A DNA stretch of 64,000 bases. Source: Pseudomonas frederiksbergensis (GTDB lineage: Bacteria; Pseudomonadota; Gammaproteobacteria; Pseudomonadales; Pseudomonadaceae). Where the stretch lies: contig NZ_MOBR01000009.1 in the NCBI RefSeq assembly GCF_003732705.1, forward strand, positions 372,001 through 436,000, written 5' to 3'. Both the position numbers and the translations under genes were made by a program. Shown here in pieces: positions 27,198 through 36,257 of this stretch (position 1 is the first letter of the stretch; each line of letters starts with the position of its first letter). The notes below the pieces were generated by a model. It was given only the letters and a program-made list of their open reading frames with translations, was not told where the DNA came from and ran no database searches.

Positions 27198-27839
27198 ATG
27201 CCCCTCCTCGCCCGCACCCACCCTCGCCTGTCTGCCGCTGCCACGCTCGGCATCGCAGTGGGCATTCTGGCTCCGGCCGATTCGATCATCAGCAAAATCC
27301 TCATCGGCTGGAATGCCGGGGTCTGGACTTACCTGATCTTGATGTTCTGGCTCGCCGCCCGCGCCAAGGCCCCGGACGTCAAACGCATTGCCGAGGTCGA
27401 AGACGAAAACGCCGGACTGGTGCTGTTCGTGGTGTGCATCGCCGCGATTGCCAGCTTGGCGACCATCACCTTCGAACTGGCCGGCAGCAAAGACCTGGAA
27501 ACCTCGCGCAAGCTCATTCATTACGCCTTCACCGCTGCCACCGTCATCGGTTCATGGCTGCTGATCGGGGTGATTTTCTGCGTGCACTACGCCCGTCTGT
27601 TCTACACCTGGGATGGCAAGGAGCCGGCGTTGCGCTTTGCCGAAGGCCTGACCACCCCCAATTACTGGGACTTCCTGTACTTCTCGTTCACCATCGGCGT
27701 GGCGGTGCAAACGGCTGATGTCGGCGTCGCCACCCGAGGTATTCGCAAAATCGTGCTGGCACAATCGCTGATCGGTTTTCTATTCAACACAGCGATTCTC
27801 GGGTTTTCGATCAACATCGCCGCAGGGCTGTTCAGCTAA
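27198..27839 (+). CDS. DUF1345 membrane protein
   Basis: A 213-residue integral membrane protein with about five hydrophobic segments. The family-defining region [32 protein letters not shown] (seen as [18 protein letters not shown] near residue 157) and the [11 protein letters not shown] loop identify DUF1345. No function is established for the family. There is no clear Shine-Dalgarno before the ATG and no obvious operon partner; the AraC gene follows after 88 bp. Confidence 0.85.
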   Translation: MPLLARTHPRLSAAATLGIAVGILAPADSIISKILIGWNAGVWTYLILMFWLAARAKAPDVKRIAEVEDENAGLVLFVVCIAAIASLATITFELAGSKDLETSRKLIHYAFTAATVIGSWLLIGVIFCVHYARLFYTWDGKEPALRFAEGLTTPNYWDFLYFSFTIGVAVQTADVGVATRGIRKIVLAQSLIGFLFNTAILGFSINIAAGLFS

Positions 27840-27927
27840 TGTGGGATCAATCAGCTGCACAAACGTTCTAGGCATCCTCCGTGTCCCGGGCGTTAAATAA
27901 GTCGGCAATCCGTCTCACAGGTGCAGC

Positions 27928-28767
27928 ATGTCCCCGCACAATTGGATCGACCTGGCCCAGGACGCCGACACCGGCATCGAAACCCTGCGCGCGCATTTCG
28001 AGGGCCACGCCTACGACCCGCACTGGCATGACAGTTACCTGGTGGGCGTCACCGAGCAAGGCGTGCAGCAATTCCATTGCCGCCGCGCCAGGCACCAAAG
28101 CACGCCGGGCAAGGTGTTTTTGTTGGAGCCGGGTGATATCCATGACGGCGAAGCACCGACCGAGGACGGTTTCACCTACCGCATGCTCTACCTCGATCCG
28201 CAGTGGCTGGAACGGGAATTGGCCGCGCTGTTCGACGACGCGCCGCTCAATAGCCAACTGAGTTTTGCCAACACCCTGACCACCGACCCGCAACTGGCAC
28301 AGGCCACCAGCCTGGCGTTCCAGACTTTGCACGGTGGCGAGTTGAAGATCGTGCGCCAGACCGCCCTCGACGGTTTGCTCGAACACCTGACCCGCCACCT
28401 GCACTGGCGCACCCGCTACAGCGAAGATCCGCGTCTGCCGCTGGTGGCGCAACAGGCTCGGGAATACCTGCACGCCAATGCGCACCTCGACATCGGCCTC
28501 GATCAACTGGCCGCCGTTACCGGGGTTGATCGCTTTCGCCTGACCCGCGCATTCAAAGCCGCCTATGGCTTGGCGCCCCACGCTTATCTGGTGCAATTGC
28601 GCCTGTCCAAGGCCCGGCGAATGCTTGCCGGCGGTGTGCAACCGGCAGCGGTGGCCATGGAGCTGGGGTTTGCCGATCAAAGTCATTTGGGGCGCTGGTT
28701 TATCCGGGCTTATGGACTGACCCCGGCGATGTACCGCAAGCGCTGCTCAAATCTTCCAGACAGGTAA
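27928..28767 (+). CDS. AraC family regulator with cupin-type sensor, likely regulator of lysE-type exporter
   Basis: A 279-residue regulator with an N-terminal cupin fold (HWHDSYLVGVTEQGVQQFHC, then KVFLLEPGDIHDGEAP) and a C-terminal double HTH (DIGLDQLAAVTGVDRFRLTR ... AVAMELGFADQSHLGRWFIR). AraC proteins of this type are commonly paired with LysE amino-acid exporters. Here a LysE gene starts 52 bp downstream, so control of export of an amino acid or related metabolite is the most likely role. Confidence 0.87.
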   Translation: MSPHNWIDLAQDADTGIETLRAHFEGHAYDPHWHDSYLVGVTEQGVQQFHCRRARHQSTPGKVFLLEPGDIHDGEAPTEDGFTYRMLYLDPQWLERELAALFDDAPLNSQLSFANTLTTDPQLAQATSLAFQTLHGGELKIVRQTALDGLLEHLTRHLHWRTRYSEDPRLPLVAQQAREYLHANAHLDIGLDQLAAVTGVDRFRLTRAFKAAYGLAPHAYLVQLRLSKARRMLAGGVQPAAVAMELGFADQSHLGRWFIRAYGLTPAMYRKRCSNLPDR

Positions 28768-28778
28768 CGCGGCGATTG

Positions 28779-28803
28779 TGAAGATCGACTTCAATGATCT
28801 TCA
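28779..28803. promoter_or_regulatory. 8-bp inverted repeat between AraC and LysE genes
   Basis: TGAAGATC and GATCTTCA, each 8 bp and perfectly complementary, are separated by 9 bp and end 3 bp before the GGAG ribosome-binding site of the LysE gene. It could be an operator or an mRNA hairpin affecting lysE translation. Confidence 0.5.
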
Positions 28804-28819
28804 CTGGAGTTTGCCTGCG

Positions 28820-29428
28820 ATGTGGTCTTCTTTTCCGACGTTACTGCCCTTCCTGCTGTTTGCCTTTGTGGCCTCGATCACGCCTGGGCCGACCAATATT
28901 CTGGTGTTGAGCAACAGTGCCCGATATGGCCTGAAAGCTGCCGTCCCGATTATCTTCGGCGCCTGCGCCAGTGCGGCGACCCTTGTGTTGTTGGTCGGCA
29001 CTGGCGCGGGTTCTTCGCTGACTTCGTTGCCCGGCGTACAAACCGCGATGCAGTGGGCCGGTGTGGCCTGGCTGAGCTATCTGGCCTGGCAGATTTTCTT
29101 CGCTCCGGCCGAGGCCCTTACCCCTCAGGATACTCAAGCCAGACTGGGAATGGTCGGCGCTGCCAGCCTGCAACTGATCAACCCGAAAACCTGGATGATG
29201 GCGCTGGCCGTGGTCAGTGTGTTCGCGGGGGCCGGCGAGCAACGGCTGGTTCATGTGGCGTACCTGTCACTGGTGTTCTTTATGATTTCTCTGCCTTGCC
29301 TGGGTGTCTGGGCGTTGCTCGGCGCAGGTTCCACCCGGTGGTTGCGCTCACCTCAGGCCATGCAGCGCTTCAATCGGTTGATGGCCCTGCTGTTACTGGT
29401 ATCGGCGTGGTTAAGCGTGTTGATCTGA
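28820..29428 (+). CDS. LysE/RhtB family amino-acid exporter
   Basis: A 202-residue inner-membrane exporter with six hydrophobic spans. The family signature is near the N terminus: SITPGPTNILVLSNSARYGL (about residues 20-39), followed by GVAWLSYLAWQ and INPKTWMMALAV. The exported compound is unknown. The ATG at 28820 has GGAG 10 bp upstream, and the resulting length matches the family (about 205 residues) better than the GTG at 28778. Encoded after an AraC regulator as a probable regulator-exporter unit. Confidence 0.88.
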   Translation: MWSSFPTLLPFLLFAFVASITPGPTNILVLSNSARYGLKAAVPIIFGACASAATLVLLVGTGAGSSLTSLPGVQTAMQWAGVAWLSYLAWQIFFAPAEALTPQDTQARLGMVGAASLQLINPKTWMMALAVVSVFAGAGEQRLVHVAYLSLVFFMISLPCLGVWALLGAGSTRWLRSPQAMQRFNRLMALLLLVSAWLSVLI

Positions 29429-29500
29429 CTGCCATCCGTCGGCGTTCATGACGTAGCGGTCAACCATTCACTTGACGGGGGATTTGGTTTTGGTGTTTCC

Positions 29501-29514
29501 TGAAACCGGTTTCA
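29501..29514. promoter_or_regulatory. PtxS operator upstream of ptxS
   Basis: TGAAACCGGTTTCA is a perfect 14-bp palindrome identical to the PtxS operator described in Pseudomonas. It lies 52 bp before the ptxS GTG start, consistent with autorepression that is relieved by 2-ketogluconate. Confidence 0.9.
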
Positions 29515-29566
29515 GCGCTTTCACGAAGCGCTCGACCTAATAAATCCAATAAAAAGGTTTCAGACC

Positions 29567-30592
29567 GTGAACTCATTTTCCGCCGCCCAACGCAGCCGCG
29601 TCACCATGCTCGATGTCGCCGAACACGCTGGCGTGTCCAAGGCCAGCGTTTCGCGCTTTATCGGCGACGACCGTGCCCTGCTTTCCGATGCCATTGCCCA
29701 GCGCATCGAGCAAGCCATCAGCGAATTGGGCTATCGCCCGAACCAGATGGCCCGCGGCCTTAAACGCGGGCGAACCCGCCTGATCGGCATGCTGGTGGCC
29801 GATATCCGTAACCCTTATTCGATTGCCGTGATGCATGGCGTGGAAACCGCTTGCCGTCAGCACGGTTACAGCCTGGTGGTGTGCAACACCGATCGCGATG
29901 ACGAACAGGAACGTCAGCACCTGGCGTTGCTGCGCTCGTACAACATCGAAGGCTTGATTGTGAACACCCTGGGTCATCACCGCGATGAGCTGCGGGAGCT
30001 GCATCGGGAAATGCCGCTGGTGCTGGTGGATCGCAAGGTCGAGCATCTCGAGAGCGACCTGGTAGGTTTGGATAATCCCGCCGCCGTTGAACTGGCCCTC
30101 ACCCACCTTGAAGAACGTGGCTACCGCGATGTGTTGTTGGTGACCGAACCGTTTGACGGCACCAGTTCGCGGATCGAGCGGGTCAGCAGTTTCAAGGCGC
30201 AGATCGAGCAGCGTTCGGCCCTGCATGGGGCTGTGGTCGAAACCGGCAGCGACCTGACTTCACGTTTGAAAACCTTCCTCGACACACCCGGCCCAGGGCC
30301 GAAAGCGCTGTTCTGTGCCAACGGGATTGCGGCGTTGGCCGGCACGCATTCGTTGCGTGAACTGGGCTGCGACCTGTTCAAGGATGTCGGGCTGATTGCC
30401 CTGGATGATCTGGATTGGTATCCGTTGGTGGGCAGCGGGATCACCGCCCTCGCCCAGCCGACGGCGGAGATCGGCGCGAGTGCGTTTGAGTGTTTGCTCA
30501 AGCGCTTGCGCGGGGATGTCGGGGCGGTAAGGACAGTGGATTTTGCGGCGCGGTTGATTGTGCGTGGGTCGACGCAGGGGGATTTGCGGTGA
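29567..30592 (+). CDS. ptxS: LacI-family 2-ketogluconate-responsive repressor PtxS
   Basis: A 341-residue LacI-family regulator with an N-terminal HTH (TMLDVAEHAGVSKASVSRFI, about residues 13-32), a hinge (YRPNQMARGLKRGRTRLIGM) and a periplasmic-binding-protein-like effector domain. PtxS represses the kgu genes and binds 2-ketogluconate. Identity is supported by the two perfect operators flanking this gene and by the kguEKTD genes that follow. GTG is the start, with AAGG upstream; an ATG 13 codons later would remove part of the DNA-binding domain. A REP doublet separates it from kguE, so the two are probably transcribed from separate promoters. Confidence 0.92.
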   Translation: MNSFSAAQRSRVTMLDVAEHAGVSKASVSRFIGDDRALLSDAIAQRIEQAISELGYRPNQMARGLKRGRTRLIGMLVADIRNPYSIAVMHGVETACRQHGYSLVVCNTDRDDEQERQHLALLRSYNIEGLIVNTLGHHRDELRELHREMPLVLVDRKVEHLESDLVGLDNPAAVELALTHLEERGYRDVLLVTEPFDGTSSRIERVSSFKAQIEQRSALHGAVVETGSDLTSRLKTFLDTPGPGPKALFCANGIAALAGTHSLRELGCDLFKDVGLIALDDLDWYPLVGSGITALAQPTAEIGASAFECLLKRLRGDVGAVRTVDFAARLIVRGSTQGDLR

Positions 30593-30600
30593 TTGTTATG

Positions 30601-30676
30601 GCCTCTTCGCGAGCAGGCTCGCTCCCACATTTGGAATGCATTCCCCTGTGGGAGCGAGCTTGCTCGCGATGAGGCC
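30601..30676. repeat. REP doublet between ptxS and kguE
   Basis: CTTCGCGAGCAGGCTCGCTC pairs with the complementary GAGCGAGCTTGCTCGCGATG (imperfect) with a short spacer. It lies 8 bp past the ptxS stop and upstream of the second PtxS operator. Confidence 0.88.
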
Positions 30677-30720
30677 CGAAAGAACACCCCAAATTCCAGC
30701 CCTATTTTTTTGAATAAAAA

Positions 30721-30734
30721 TGAAACCGGTTTCA
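30721..30734. promoter_or_regulatory. PtxS operator upstream of kguE
   Basis: A second perfect TGAAACCGGTTTCA, 13 bp before the kguE start and directly abutting its GAGGT ribosome-binding site. Repressor bound here would block elongation or promoter clearance of the kguEKTD operon. Confidence 0.9.
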
Positions 30735-30747
30735 GAGGTAGATAACA

Positions 30748-31530
30748 ATGAATAAACCACCCGTTTCCATCAGTCTGTCGAGCTACGGCGCCGATCTGGT
30801 TCGCCAACGCGGCCAAGGCAGTTTCATCGATCTGTTGGCCGCCGCCGGTGCCACGCGCATTGAATGGCGCGAAGAGTTGCTGACTCATGAAGAGCCGGCG
30901 CTACTGGCCGACGCCACCCAGGCTCGCGGTCTGGAAAGCGTGTATTCCTCGCCCATGGAACTGTGGCTGGCCGGTCAATCGAAACCCAATCCAGAATTGG
31001 CCGTGACCTTGCAACGGGCCCAGGCCTTCGGCGCCAAGTGGCTGAAAGTCTCCCTCGGTTATTTCACCGACAACAATGATTTGCAGGCCTTGGCGCGACA
31101 GTTGAGTCAAAGCCCGGTGCAACTGCTGGTGGAAAACGACCAGACCTTGCACGGCGGACGCATCGAACCGTTCCAGCGTTTCTTCACTGAAGTCGAGCAA
31201 CACAACCTGCCGATCAAGATGACCTTCGACATCGGCAACTGGCAATGGCAAGACCAGTCCGCCGCCAGCGCCGCGCGGTTGCTCGGCCGACACGTCGGTT
31301 ACGTGCACTGCAAAGCGGTGGCGCGCCGGGCCGACGGCAAACTCGTGGCGATGCCGCCCAGCGCCAGCGACCTGCATTTGTGGGAACAACTGCTGCGGCA
31401 CATGGCCCAAGGCGTAATGCGGGCCGCGGAATATCCGCTGCAAGGCGACGACCTGGTGCAACTGACCACCGAACATGTCGCCACCCTCGCCCGCCTCGGT
31501 CAATCACGGTTGGAGAGCGCTCATGTCTGA
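30748..31530 (+). CDS. kguE: KguE, sugar phosphate isomerase/epimerase-like TIM-barrel protein
   Basis: A 260-residue AP-endonuclease-2/xylose-isomerase-like TIM barrel. Metal-ligand acidic residues are visible in [27 protein letters not shown] and the GYVHCKAV segment. It is the first gene of the 2-ketogluconate operon in pseudomonads; its exact reaction is not well established, with epimerase/isomerase activity predicted. It overlaps kguK by 8 bp, indicating translational coupling, and is preceded by a PtxS operator. Confidence 0.88.
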   Translation: MNKPPVSISLSSYGADLVRQRGQGSFIDLLAAAGATRIEWREELLTHEEPALLADATQARGLESVYSSPMELWLAGQSKPNPELAVTLQRAQAFGAKWLKVSLGYFTDNNDLQALARQLSQSPVQLLVENDQTLHGGRIEPFQRFFTEVEQHNLPIKMTFDIGNWQWQDQSAASAARLLGRHVGYVHCKAVARRADGKLVAMPPSASDLHLWEQLLRHMAQGVMRAAEYPLQGDDLVQLTTEHVATLARLGQSRLESAHV

Positions 31531-32497
31531 GTTCGATATTCTGTCGTTCGGCGAAACCATGGCGATGTTCGTCGCCGAGCAGAACGGCGACTTGGCCGCA
31601 GTTGGCCACTTCCACAAACGCATTGCCGGAGCCGACAACAATGTCGCCATCGGCTTGTCACGGTTGGGTTTCAACGTCGCCTGGTTGAGCCGGGTCGGGG
31701 CAGATTCCCTGGGGCGTTTCGTGATCGATACGCTGGAGAAAGAAGGCCTCGATTGCCGCCATGTCGAGATCGACTCGGCGCACCCGACCGGTTTTCAACT
31801 CAAGTCCCGCGCCGACGATGGCAGCGATCCGGTGGTCGAGTACTTCCGTCGCGGTTCGGCAGCCAGTCATTTGTCGGTGCAATCGATCACTCCCCAGCTG
31901 TTTAACGCAAGGCATTTGCACGCCACCGGCATCCCCCCGGCGCTCTCCGCCAGCGCCCGGGAAATGTCCTTTGAGTTGATGACTCGCATGCGCGACGCCG
32001 GGCGCAGCGTGTCCTTCGACCCGAACCTGCGGCCGAGCCTGTGGGCCAGCGAACAGCAGATGATCAGCGAGATCAACCGTCTCGCCGCCCTCGCCCACTG
32101 GGTGCTGCCGGGATTGAGCGAAGGTCGCTTGCTCACCGGTTTCGAAGACCCGGCCGACATCGCTGCGTTTTACCTCGACCAAGGGGCAGAAGCGGTGGCG
32201 ATCAAGCTGGGACCCCACGGCGCCTATTACCGCACGCATCTGGACCAAGGCTTCGTGGCTGGCGTGCCGGTGGAAACCGTTGTCGATACCGTCGGTGCTG
32301 GCGATGGCTTTGCGGTCGGCATGATCAGCGCCCTGCTGGAAAACCTGAGTTTTGCTGAAGCCGTGCAGCGGGCCAACTGGATTGGCAGCCGGGCGGTGCA
32401 GAGCCGGGGGGATATGGAGGGGTTGCCGACCCGCGCCGAATTGCCAAGCCACATACCTGATCGTTCCCACGCTCCGGCGTGGGAATGCAGCCCGTGA
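31523..32497 (+). CDS. kguK: 2-ketogluconate kinase KguK (PfkB family); C-terminus read into repeat
   Basis: A 324-residue PfkB sugar kinase that phosphorylates 2-ketogluconate to 2-keto-6-phosphogluconate. It has the N-terminal PfkB signature ([27 protein letters not shown] region) and the C-terminal catalytic motif [20 protein letters not shown] (about residues 254-273) with the base Asp in GAGDGF. The start at 31523 overlaps kguE. Oddity: the last 13 codons (encoding [12 protein letters not shown] and stop) lie within double-palindrome repeat copy 6, so the native stop has apparently been replaced by repeat sequence. Confidence 0.9.
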   Translation: MSEFDILSFGETMAMFVAEQNGDLAAVGHFHKRIAGADNNVAIGLSRLGFNVAWLSRVGADSLGRFVIDTLEKEGLDCRHVEIDSAHPTGFQLKSRADDGSDPVVEYFRRGSAASHLSVQSITPQLFNARHLHATGIPPALSASAREMSFELMTRMRDAGRSVSFDPNLRPSLWASEQQMISEINRLAALAHWVLPGLSEGRLLTGFEDPADIAAFYLDQGAEAVAIKLGPHGAYYRTHLDQGFVAGVPVETVVDTVGAGDGFAVGMISALLENLSFAEAVQRANWIGSRAVQSRGDMEGLPTRAELPSHIPDRSHAPAWECSP

Positions 32498-32563
32498 CGC
32501 TCTGCGTCACCGGGGACGCGGAGCGTCCCTAGAGGCATTCCCACGCAGAGCGTGGGAACGATC
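32459..32563. repeat. Double-palindrome repeat, copy 6 (overlaps kguK 3' end)
   Basis: GATCGTTCCCACGCTCCGGC outer arm (one extra G in the loop relative to other copies), inner GACGCTCTGCGTC and GGACGCGGAGCGTCC arms, and a right arm ending GTGGGAACGATC. It sits inside the kgu operon, between kguK and kguT, and supplies the kguK stop codon. Confidence 0.9.
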
Positions 32564-32616
32564 CACCGAACACCGTTACCTGCTGCGACAAAAACAACAA
32601 GCTCAGGAGCACCATT

Positions 32617-33915
32617 ATGAAAACCGCAACACTCGCCGCCCGCCGCTGGTGGTACATCATGCCCATCGTGTTTATCACCTACAGCCTGGCGTACCTGGAC
32701 CGCGCCAACTATGGGTTCGCCGCCGCCTCCGGGATGGCCGCCGACCTGATGATTACACCGGGCCTGTCGTCCATGCTTGGTGCGCTGTTCTTCCTCGGCT
32801 ACTTTTTCTTCCAGGTGCCGGGGGCTATCTACGCCCAGAAACACAGCGTGAAGAAGCTGATTTTCGTCAGTCTGATCCTCTGGGGCGGCCTCGCGACCCT
32901 GACCGGGATCGTCTCCAACGCCTATTGGCTGGTGGTCATCCGTTTCATGCTCGGCGTGGTTGAAGCCGCGGTGATGCCGGCGATGCTGGTCTATCTGTGT
33001 CACTGGTTCACCCGTGCGGAACGCTCCCGCGCCAACACCTTTCTGATCCTCGGTAACCCGGTGACGATGCTGTGGATGTCAGTGGTGTCCGGGTATCTGG
33101 TGCAGCACTTCAGTTGGCGCTGGATGTTTATCGTCGAAGGTTTGCCGGCAGTGATCTGGGCGTTTATCTGGTGGCGTCTGGCCGATGACCGTCCGGCCCA
33201 GGCCAAGTGGCTCAGCGACCAGGAAAAACAGGATCTGGAAAGTGCCCTGGCTGCCGAACAGGTCGGGATCAAAGCGGTGAAGAACTACGCCGAAGCCTTC
33301 CGCTCGCCGAAAGTCATCGTGCTGGCCTTGCAGTTTTTCTGCTGGAGCATTGGCGTCTACGGGTTTGTGCTGTGGCTACCGTCGATCCTCAAGGCTGGCT
33401 TGCAGATGGACATGGTCGAAGCCGGTTGGCTGTCGGCGCTGCCGTATTTGGCGGCGGTGATTGGCATGCTCGCGGTGTCCTGGGGTTCGGACAAGTTGCA
33501 GAAGCGCAAACGTTTCGTCTGGCCGCCGCTGCTGATCGCTTCGATTGCGTTCTACGGTTCCTACGCCTTGGGCGCGGAACATTTCTGGTGGTCCTACACC
33601 TTGCTGGTGATCGCCGGGGCCTGCATGTATGCGCCGTACGGGCCGTTTTTTGCGATCGTCCCGGAAATCCTTCCGGCCAACGTCGCCGGTGGCGCCATGG
33701 CACTGATCAACAGCATGGGCGCCCTCGGTTCGTTCGGCGGCTCTTATCTGGTCGGTTACCTGAACAGCACCACCGGTTCCCCCGGTGCTTCGTATCTGTT
33801 GATGAGCGGCGCGCTGATGCTCTCGGTGGTGCTGACGATTTTCCTCAAGCCCGGCGCCAGTGACCGGGTCGTGGCCAACGCCGTCGTGAAGCGGCCGATG
33901 GCTGCTCACCCTTGA
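32617..33915 (+). CDS. kguT: 2-ketogluconate MFS transporter KguT
   Basis: A 432-residue major facilitator with 12 hydrophobic spans of the anion:cation symporter (ACS) family. It begins MKTATLAARRWWYIMPIVFI, has the conserved YLDRANYGFAAASGM region in span 1 and the loop FFLGYFFFQVPGAIYAQKHS in spans 2-3. By position within kguEKTD and family it imports 2-ketogluconate across the inner membrane. AGGAG precedes the ATG. Separated from kguK by repeat copy 6 and from kguD by 21 bp. Confidence 0.9.
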   Translation: MKTATLAARRWWYIMPIVFITYSLAYLDRANYGFAAASGMAADLMITPGLSSMLGALFFLGYFFFQVPGAIYAQKHSVKKLIFVSLILWGGLATLTGIVSNAYWLVVIRFMLGVVEAAVMPAMLVYLCHWFTRAERSRANTFLILGNPVTMLWMSVVSGYLVQHFSWRWMFIVEGLPAVIWAFIWWRLADDRPAQAKWLSDQEKQDLESALAAEQVGIKAVKNYAEAFRSPKVIVLALQFFCWSIGVYGFVLWLPSILKAGLQMDMVEAGWLSALPYLAAVIGMLAVSWGSDKLQKRKRFVWPPLLIASIAFYGSYALGAEHFWWSYTLLVIAGACMYAPYGPFFAIVPEILPANVAGGAMALINSMGALGSFGGSYLVGYLNSTTGSPGASYLLMSGALMLSVVLTIFLKPGASDRVVANAVVKRPMAAHP

Positions 33916-33936
33916 ATTGAAGTTGAGACGAAGACC

Positions 33937-34914
33937 ATGAAGAAGCAGGTTGTGCTGTACAAGAAACTCTCGCCGTTGCTGATGGCCCGCCTGCACGAGC
34001 AGGCCGAAGTGACCCTGATCGACAGCCTCGATGCCGAAGGCCTGGCCAAGTTGCGCAACGCCCTGCCCCGCGCCCAAGGGTTGCTCGGCGCCAGTCTGAA
34101 GCTCGACGCTGAACTGCTCGACCTGGCGCCGAACCTGGAAGCGATTGCCAGTGTTTCGGTGGGCGTCGACAACTACGACATCGAGTACCTCACCGAGCGG
34201 CGAATCCTGCTCAGCAATACCCCGGACGTACTCACCGAAACTACCGCCGACACCGGTTTCGCACTGATCCTGGCCACCGCCCGGCGCGTAGTGGAACTGG
34301 CGAACATGGTGCGCGCCGGCCATTGGCACCGCAACATCGGCCCGGCGCAGTTCGGCACCGATGTGCATGGCAAGACCCTGGGCATCATTGGCATGGGCCG
34401 TATCGGCGAAGCCCTGGCCCAGCGCGGGCATTTCGGCTTTGGCATGCCGGTGATCTACCACAGCCATTCGCCGAAACCGGCGGTGGAACAGCGTTTCAAT
34501 GCGCAATACCGCAGCCTGCCAGAGCTGCTGCAGCAGGCGGATTTTGTGTGCCTGACCTTGCCACTCACCGCTGAAACTGAAGGGTTGATCGGCGCCGAAC
34601 AGTTCGCCTTAATGCGCCCGGAAACGATCTTCATCAATATTTCCCGGGGCAAAGTGGTGGATGAAGCGGCGTTGATTCAAGCGCTGCGCGAGGGACAGAT
34701 TCGCGCGGCCGGGCTGGATGTGTTCGAGCGCGAACCGCTGAACCATGATTCGCCGTTGATGCAGATGAATAATGTGGTGGCGACGCCGCACATTGGCTCG
34801 GCGACCCATGAGACGCGGGAGGCTATGGCCAAGTGTGCGGTGGATAATCTGTTGATGGCGTTGACTGGGGAGCGGCCGGTGAATCTGGTGAATGTTGGGG
34901 CGTGGAAGGCCTGA
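33937..34914 (+). CDS. kguD: 2-keto-6-phosphogluconate reductase KguD
   Basis: A 325-residue D-isomer-specific 2-hydroxyacid dehydrogenase. The NAD(P)-binding motif GIIGMGRIGEALAQRG is at about residues 150-165, and the catalytic Arg, Glu and His appear in NISRGKVVDEAALI, GLDVFEREPL and TPHIGSAT. In the pathway it reduces 2-keto-6-phosphogluconate to 6-phosphogluconate, feeding the Entner-Doudoroff route. It is the last gene of the kgu operon and is followed at once by repeat copy 7. Confidence 0.9.
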   Translation: MKKQVVLYKKLSPLLMARLHEQAEVTLIDSLDAEGLAKLRNALPRAQGLLGASLKLDAELLDLAPNLEAIASVSVGVDNYDIEYLTERRILLSNTPDVLTETTADTGFALILATARRVVELANMVRAGHWHRNIGPAQFGTDVHGKTLGIIGMGRIGEALAQRGHFGFGMPVIYHSHSPKPAVEQRFNAQYRSLPELLQQADFVCLTLPLTAETEGLIGAEQFALMRPETIFINISRGKVVDEAALIQALREGQIRAAGLDVFEREPLNHDSPLMQMNNVVATPHIGSATHETREAMAKCAVDNLLMALTGERPVNLVNVGAWKA

Positions 34915-34919
34915 GCAAT

Positions 34920-35031
34920 GATCGTTCCCACGCTCCGCGTGGGAATGCCGCCAGGGACGCTCCGCGTTCCGCTGTTGGCTGTGACGCGGAGCGTCACGGG
35001 ATGCATTCCCACGCAGAGCGTGGGAACGATC
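34920..35031. repeat. Double-palindrome repeat, copy 7
   Basis: GATCGTTCCCACGCTCCGCG outer arm and complementary right arm ending GGGAACGATC, with inner GACGCTCCGCGT and GACGCGGAGCGTC arms. It fills the convergent gap between kguD and aruH; its last two bases overlap the aruH stop codon. Confidence 0.9.
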
Positions 35032-36217
35032 AGGCTCTACGCGCCTCCAGCAAATCCGCCGCACAAAGGGCTATCCGCCGACACGCATCCGCCAGTTTCA
35101 CCTGATCCACCACCAAGCCAATCCGGATATGCCCCGCCGCGCTCGGCCCGAACGCTTCACCCGCCAGTACCGACACGCCATAGCCTTCCAGCAAGCGCTC
35201 GGCAAACCGTTGGGCGCAGAGCCCGGTCGGGCGTATATCGACCATCACGAACATCCCGCCATCGGGCTTGATCGGCCGGATGCCAGGGCACGCGCCCAAC
35301 CGCGCGCACACCAGGTCCCGGCGCTGGCGATACTCTTCGCGCATCTGCGCCACTTCCGGCAAATCCCTGTCCAGTGCAACTTGTGCGGCGTTCTGCACAA
35401 AATCCGGAATGCCAAACAACATGCACAACGACAAGTGCACCAGGTGCTCGGCCAAGGGTTTGGGACCGATCACCCAACCGACTCGCCAGCCGGTCATGGC
35501 GTGGGATTTGGACAAGCTGTTGATCGTCGCGGTACGTTCGGCCATGCCCGGTAAACTCGCCGGGCTGATGTGTTCGCCTTCGTACAGCAAATCGCTGTAG
35601 ACCTCATCGCTGATCAGCCACAAATCGTGACGAATGCAGAGCACGGCCAGTTCCTGCCAGATCTTCAAGGAAAGGCTGGCGCCGGAAGGATTGTTCGGGC
35701 TGTTCAGCAGAAGGACCCGGGTTTTGGGCGTGATCAGCGCCGCAATATCGGCAGGATCAACCCGGAAGCCGTTCTCCGGCCGTACCGCTACCGGTACCAC
35801 TTTGGCGCCGCAGGCACCGAACACACCTTCATAGGTGACGTACATCGGTTCGGCGACGATCACTTCGTCGCCCGGATCGAGCAAGCATTGCGCCACCGAG
35901 TACACCGCACATTGCGCGCCCGGCAACACGATCACATGCCCGGCATCCACCGTTTGACCGCTGCGTCGCCGGTGACGGCTGGCGATGCTGGTGCGCAGCG
36001 CCCGGGTGCCGCGCACGTCCGAGTAATGGGTATCGCCGGCCAACAAGCTGTCGATGGCCGCCTGGACGATGGGTCTGGGCGTGTCGAAATCGGGATCACC
36101 CACCGACAGGAGCAAGACATCAACGCCCTGCTCTCGCAACTCCAGCGCTCGATCATGAATCTGCCAGGCTGCCGCTCCGTCACCGGCAATGCGTTGGGTC
36201 AAGGCTGAATAGCGCAT
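35030..36217 (-). CDS. aruH: Arginine--pyruvate transaminase AruH-like PLP aminotransferase
   Basis: A 395-residue fold-type I aminotransferase. PLP-binding features: LLLNSPNNPSG, ISDEVYSDLLYEG and the lysine in SLSKSHAMTGWRVGW. The N terminus MRYSALTQRIAGDGAAAW and the segments LPGAQCAVYSVAQCLLDPGD and GGMFVMVDIRPTGL agree closely with P. aeruginosa AruH, which transfers the arginine amino group to pyruvate in the arginine transaminase pathway. The partner aruI is not next to it, so a different substrate is possible. GGAG precedes the ATG by 8 bp. The stop codon is formed partly by repeat copy 7. Confidence 0.78.
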   Translation of the reverse strand: MRYSALTQRIAGDGAAAWQIHDRALELREQGVDVLLLSVGDPDFDTPRPIVQAAIDSLLAGDTHYSDVRGTRALRTSIASRHRRRSGQTVDAGHVIVLPGAQCAVYSVAQCLLDPGDEVIVAEPMYVTYEGVFGACGAKVVPVAVRPENGFRVDPADIAALITPKTRVLLLNSPNNPSGASLSLKIWQELAVLCIRHDLWLISDEVYSDLLYEGEHISPASLPGMAERTATINSLSKSHAMTGWRVGWVIGPKPLAEHLVHLSLCMLFGIPDFVQNAAQVALDRDLPEVAQMREEYRQRRDLVCARLGACPGIRPIKPDGGMFVMVDIRPTGLCAQRFAERLLEGYGVSVLAGEAFGPSAAGHIRIGLVVDQVKLADACRRIALCAADLLEARRA

Positions 36218-36257
36218 GTACTTCTCCTGTCGCGCGTGCTCCAGACTCAACCCTATC

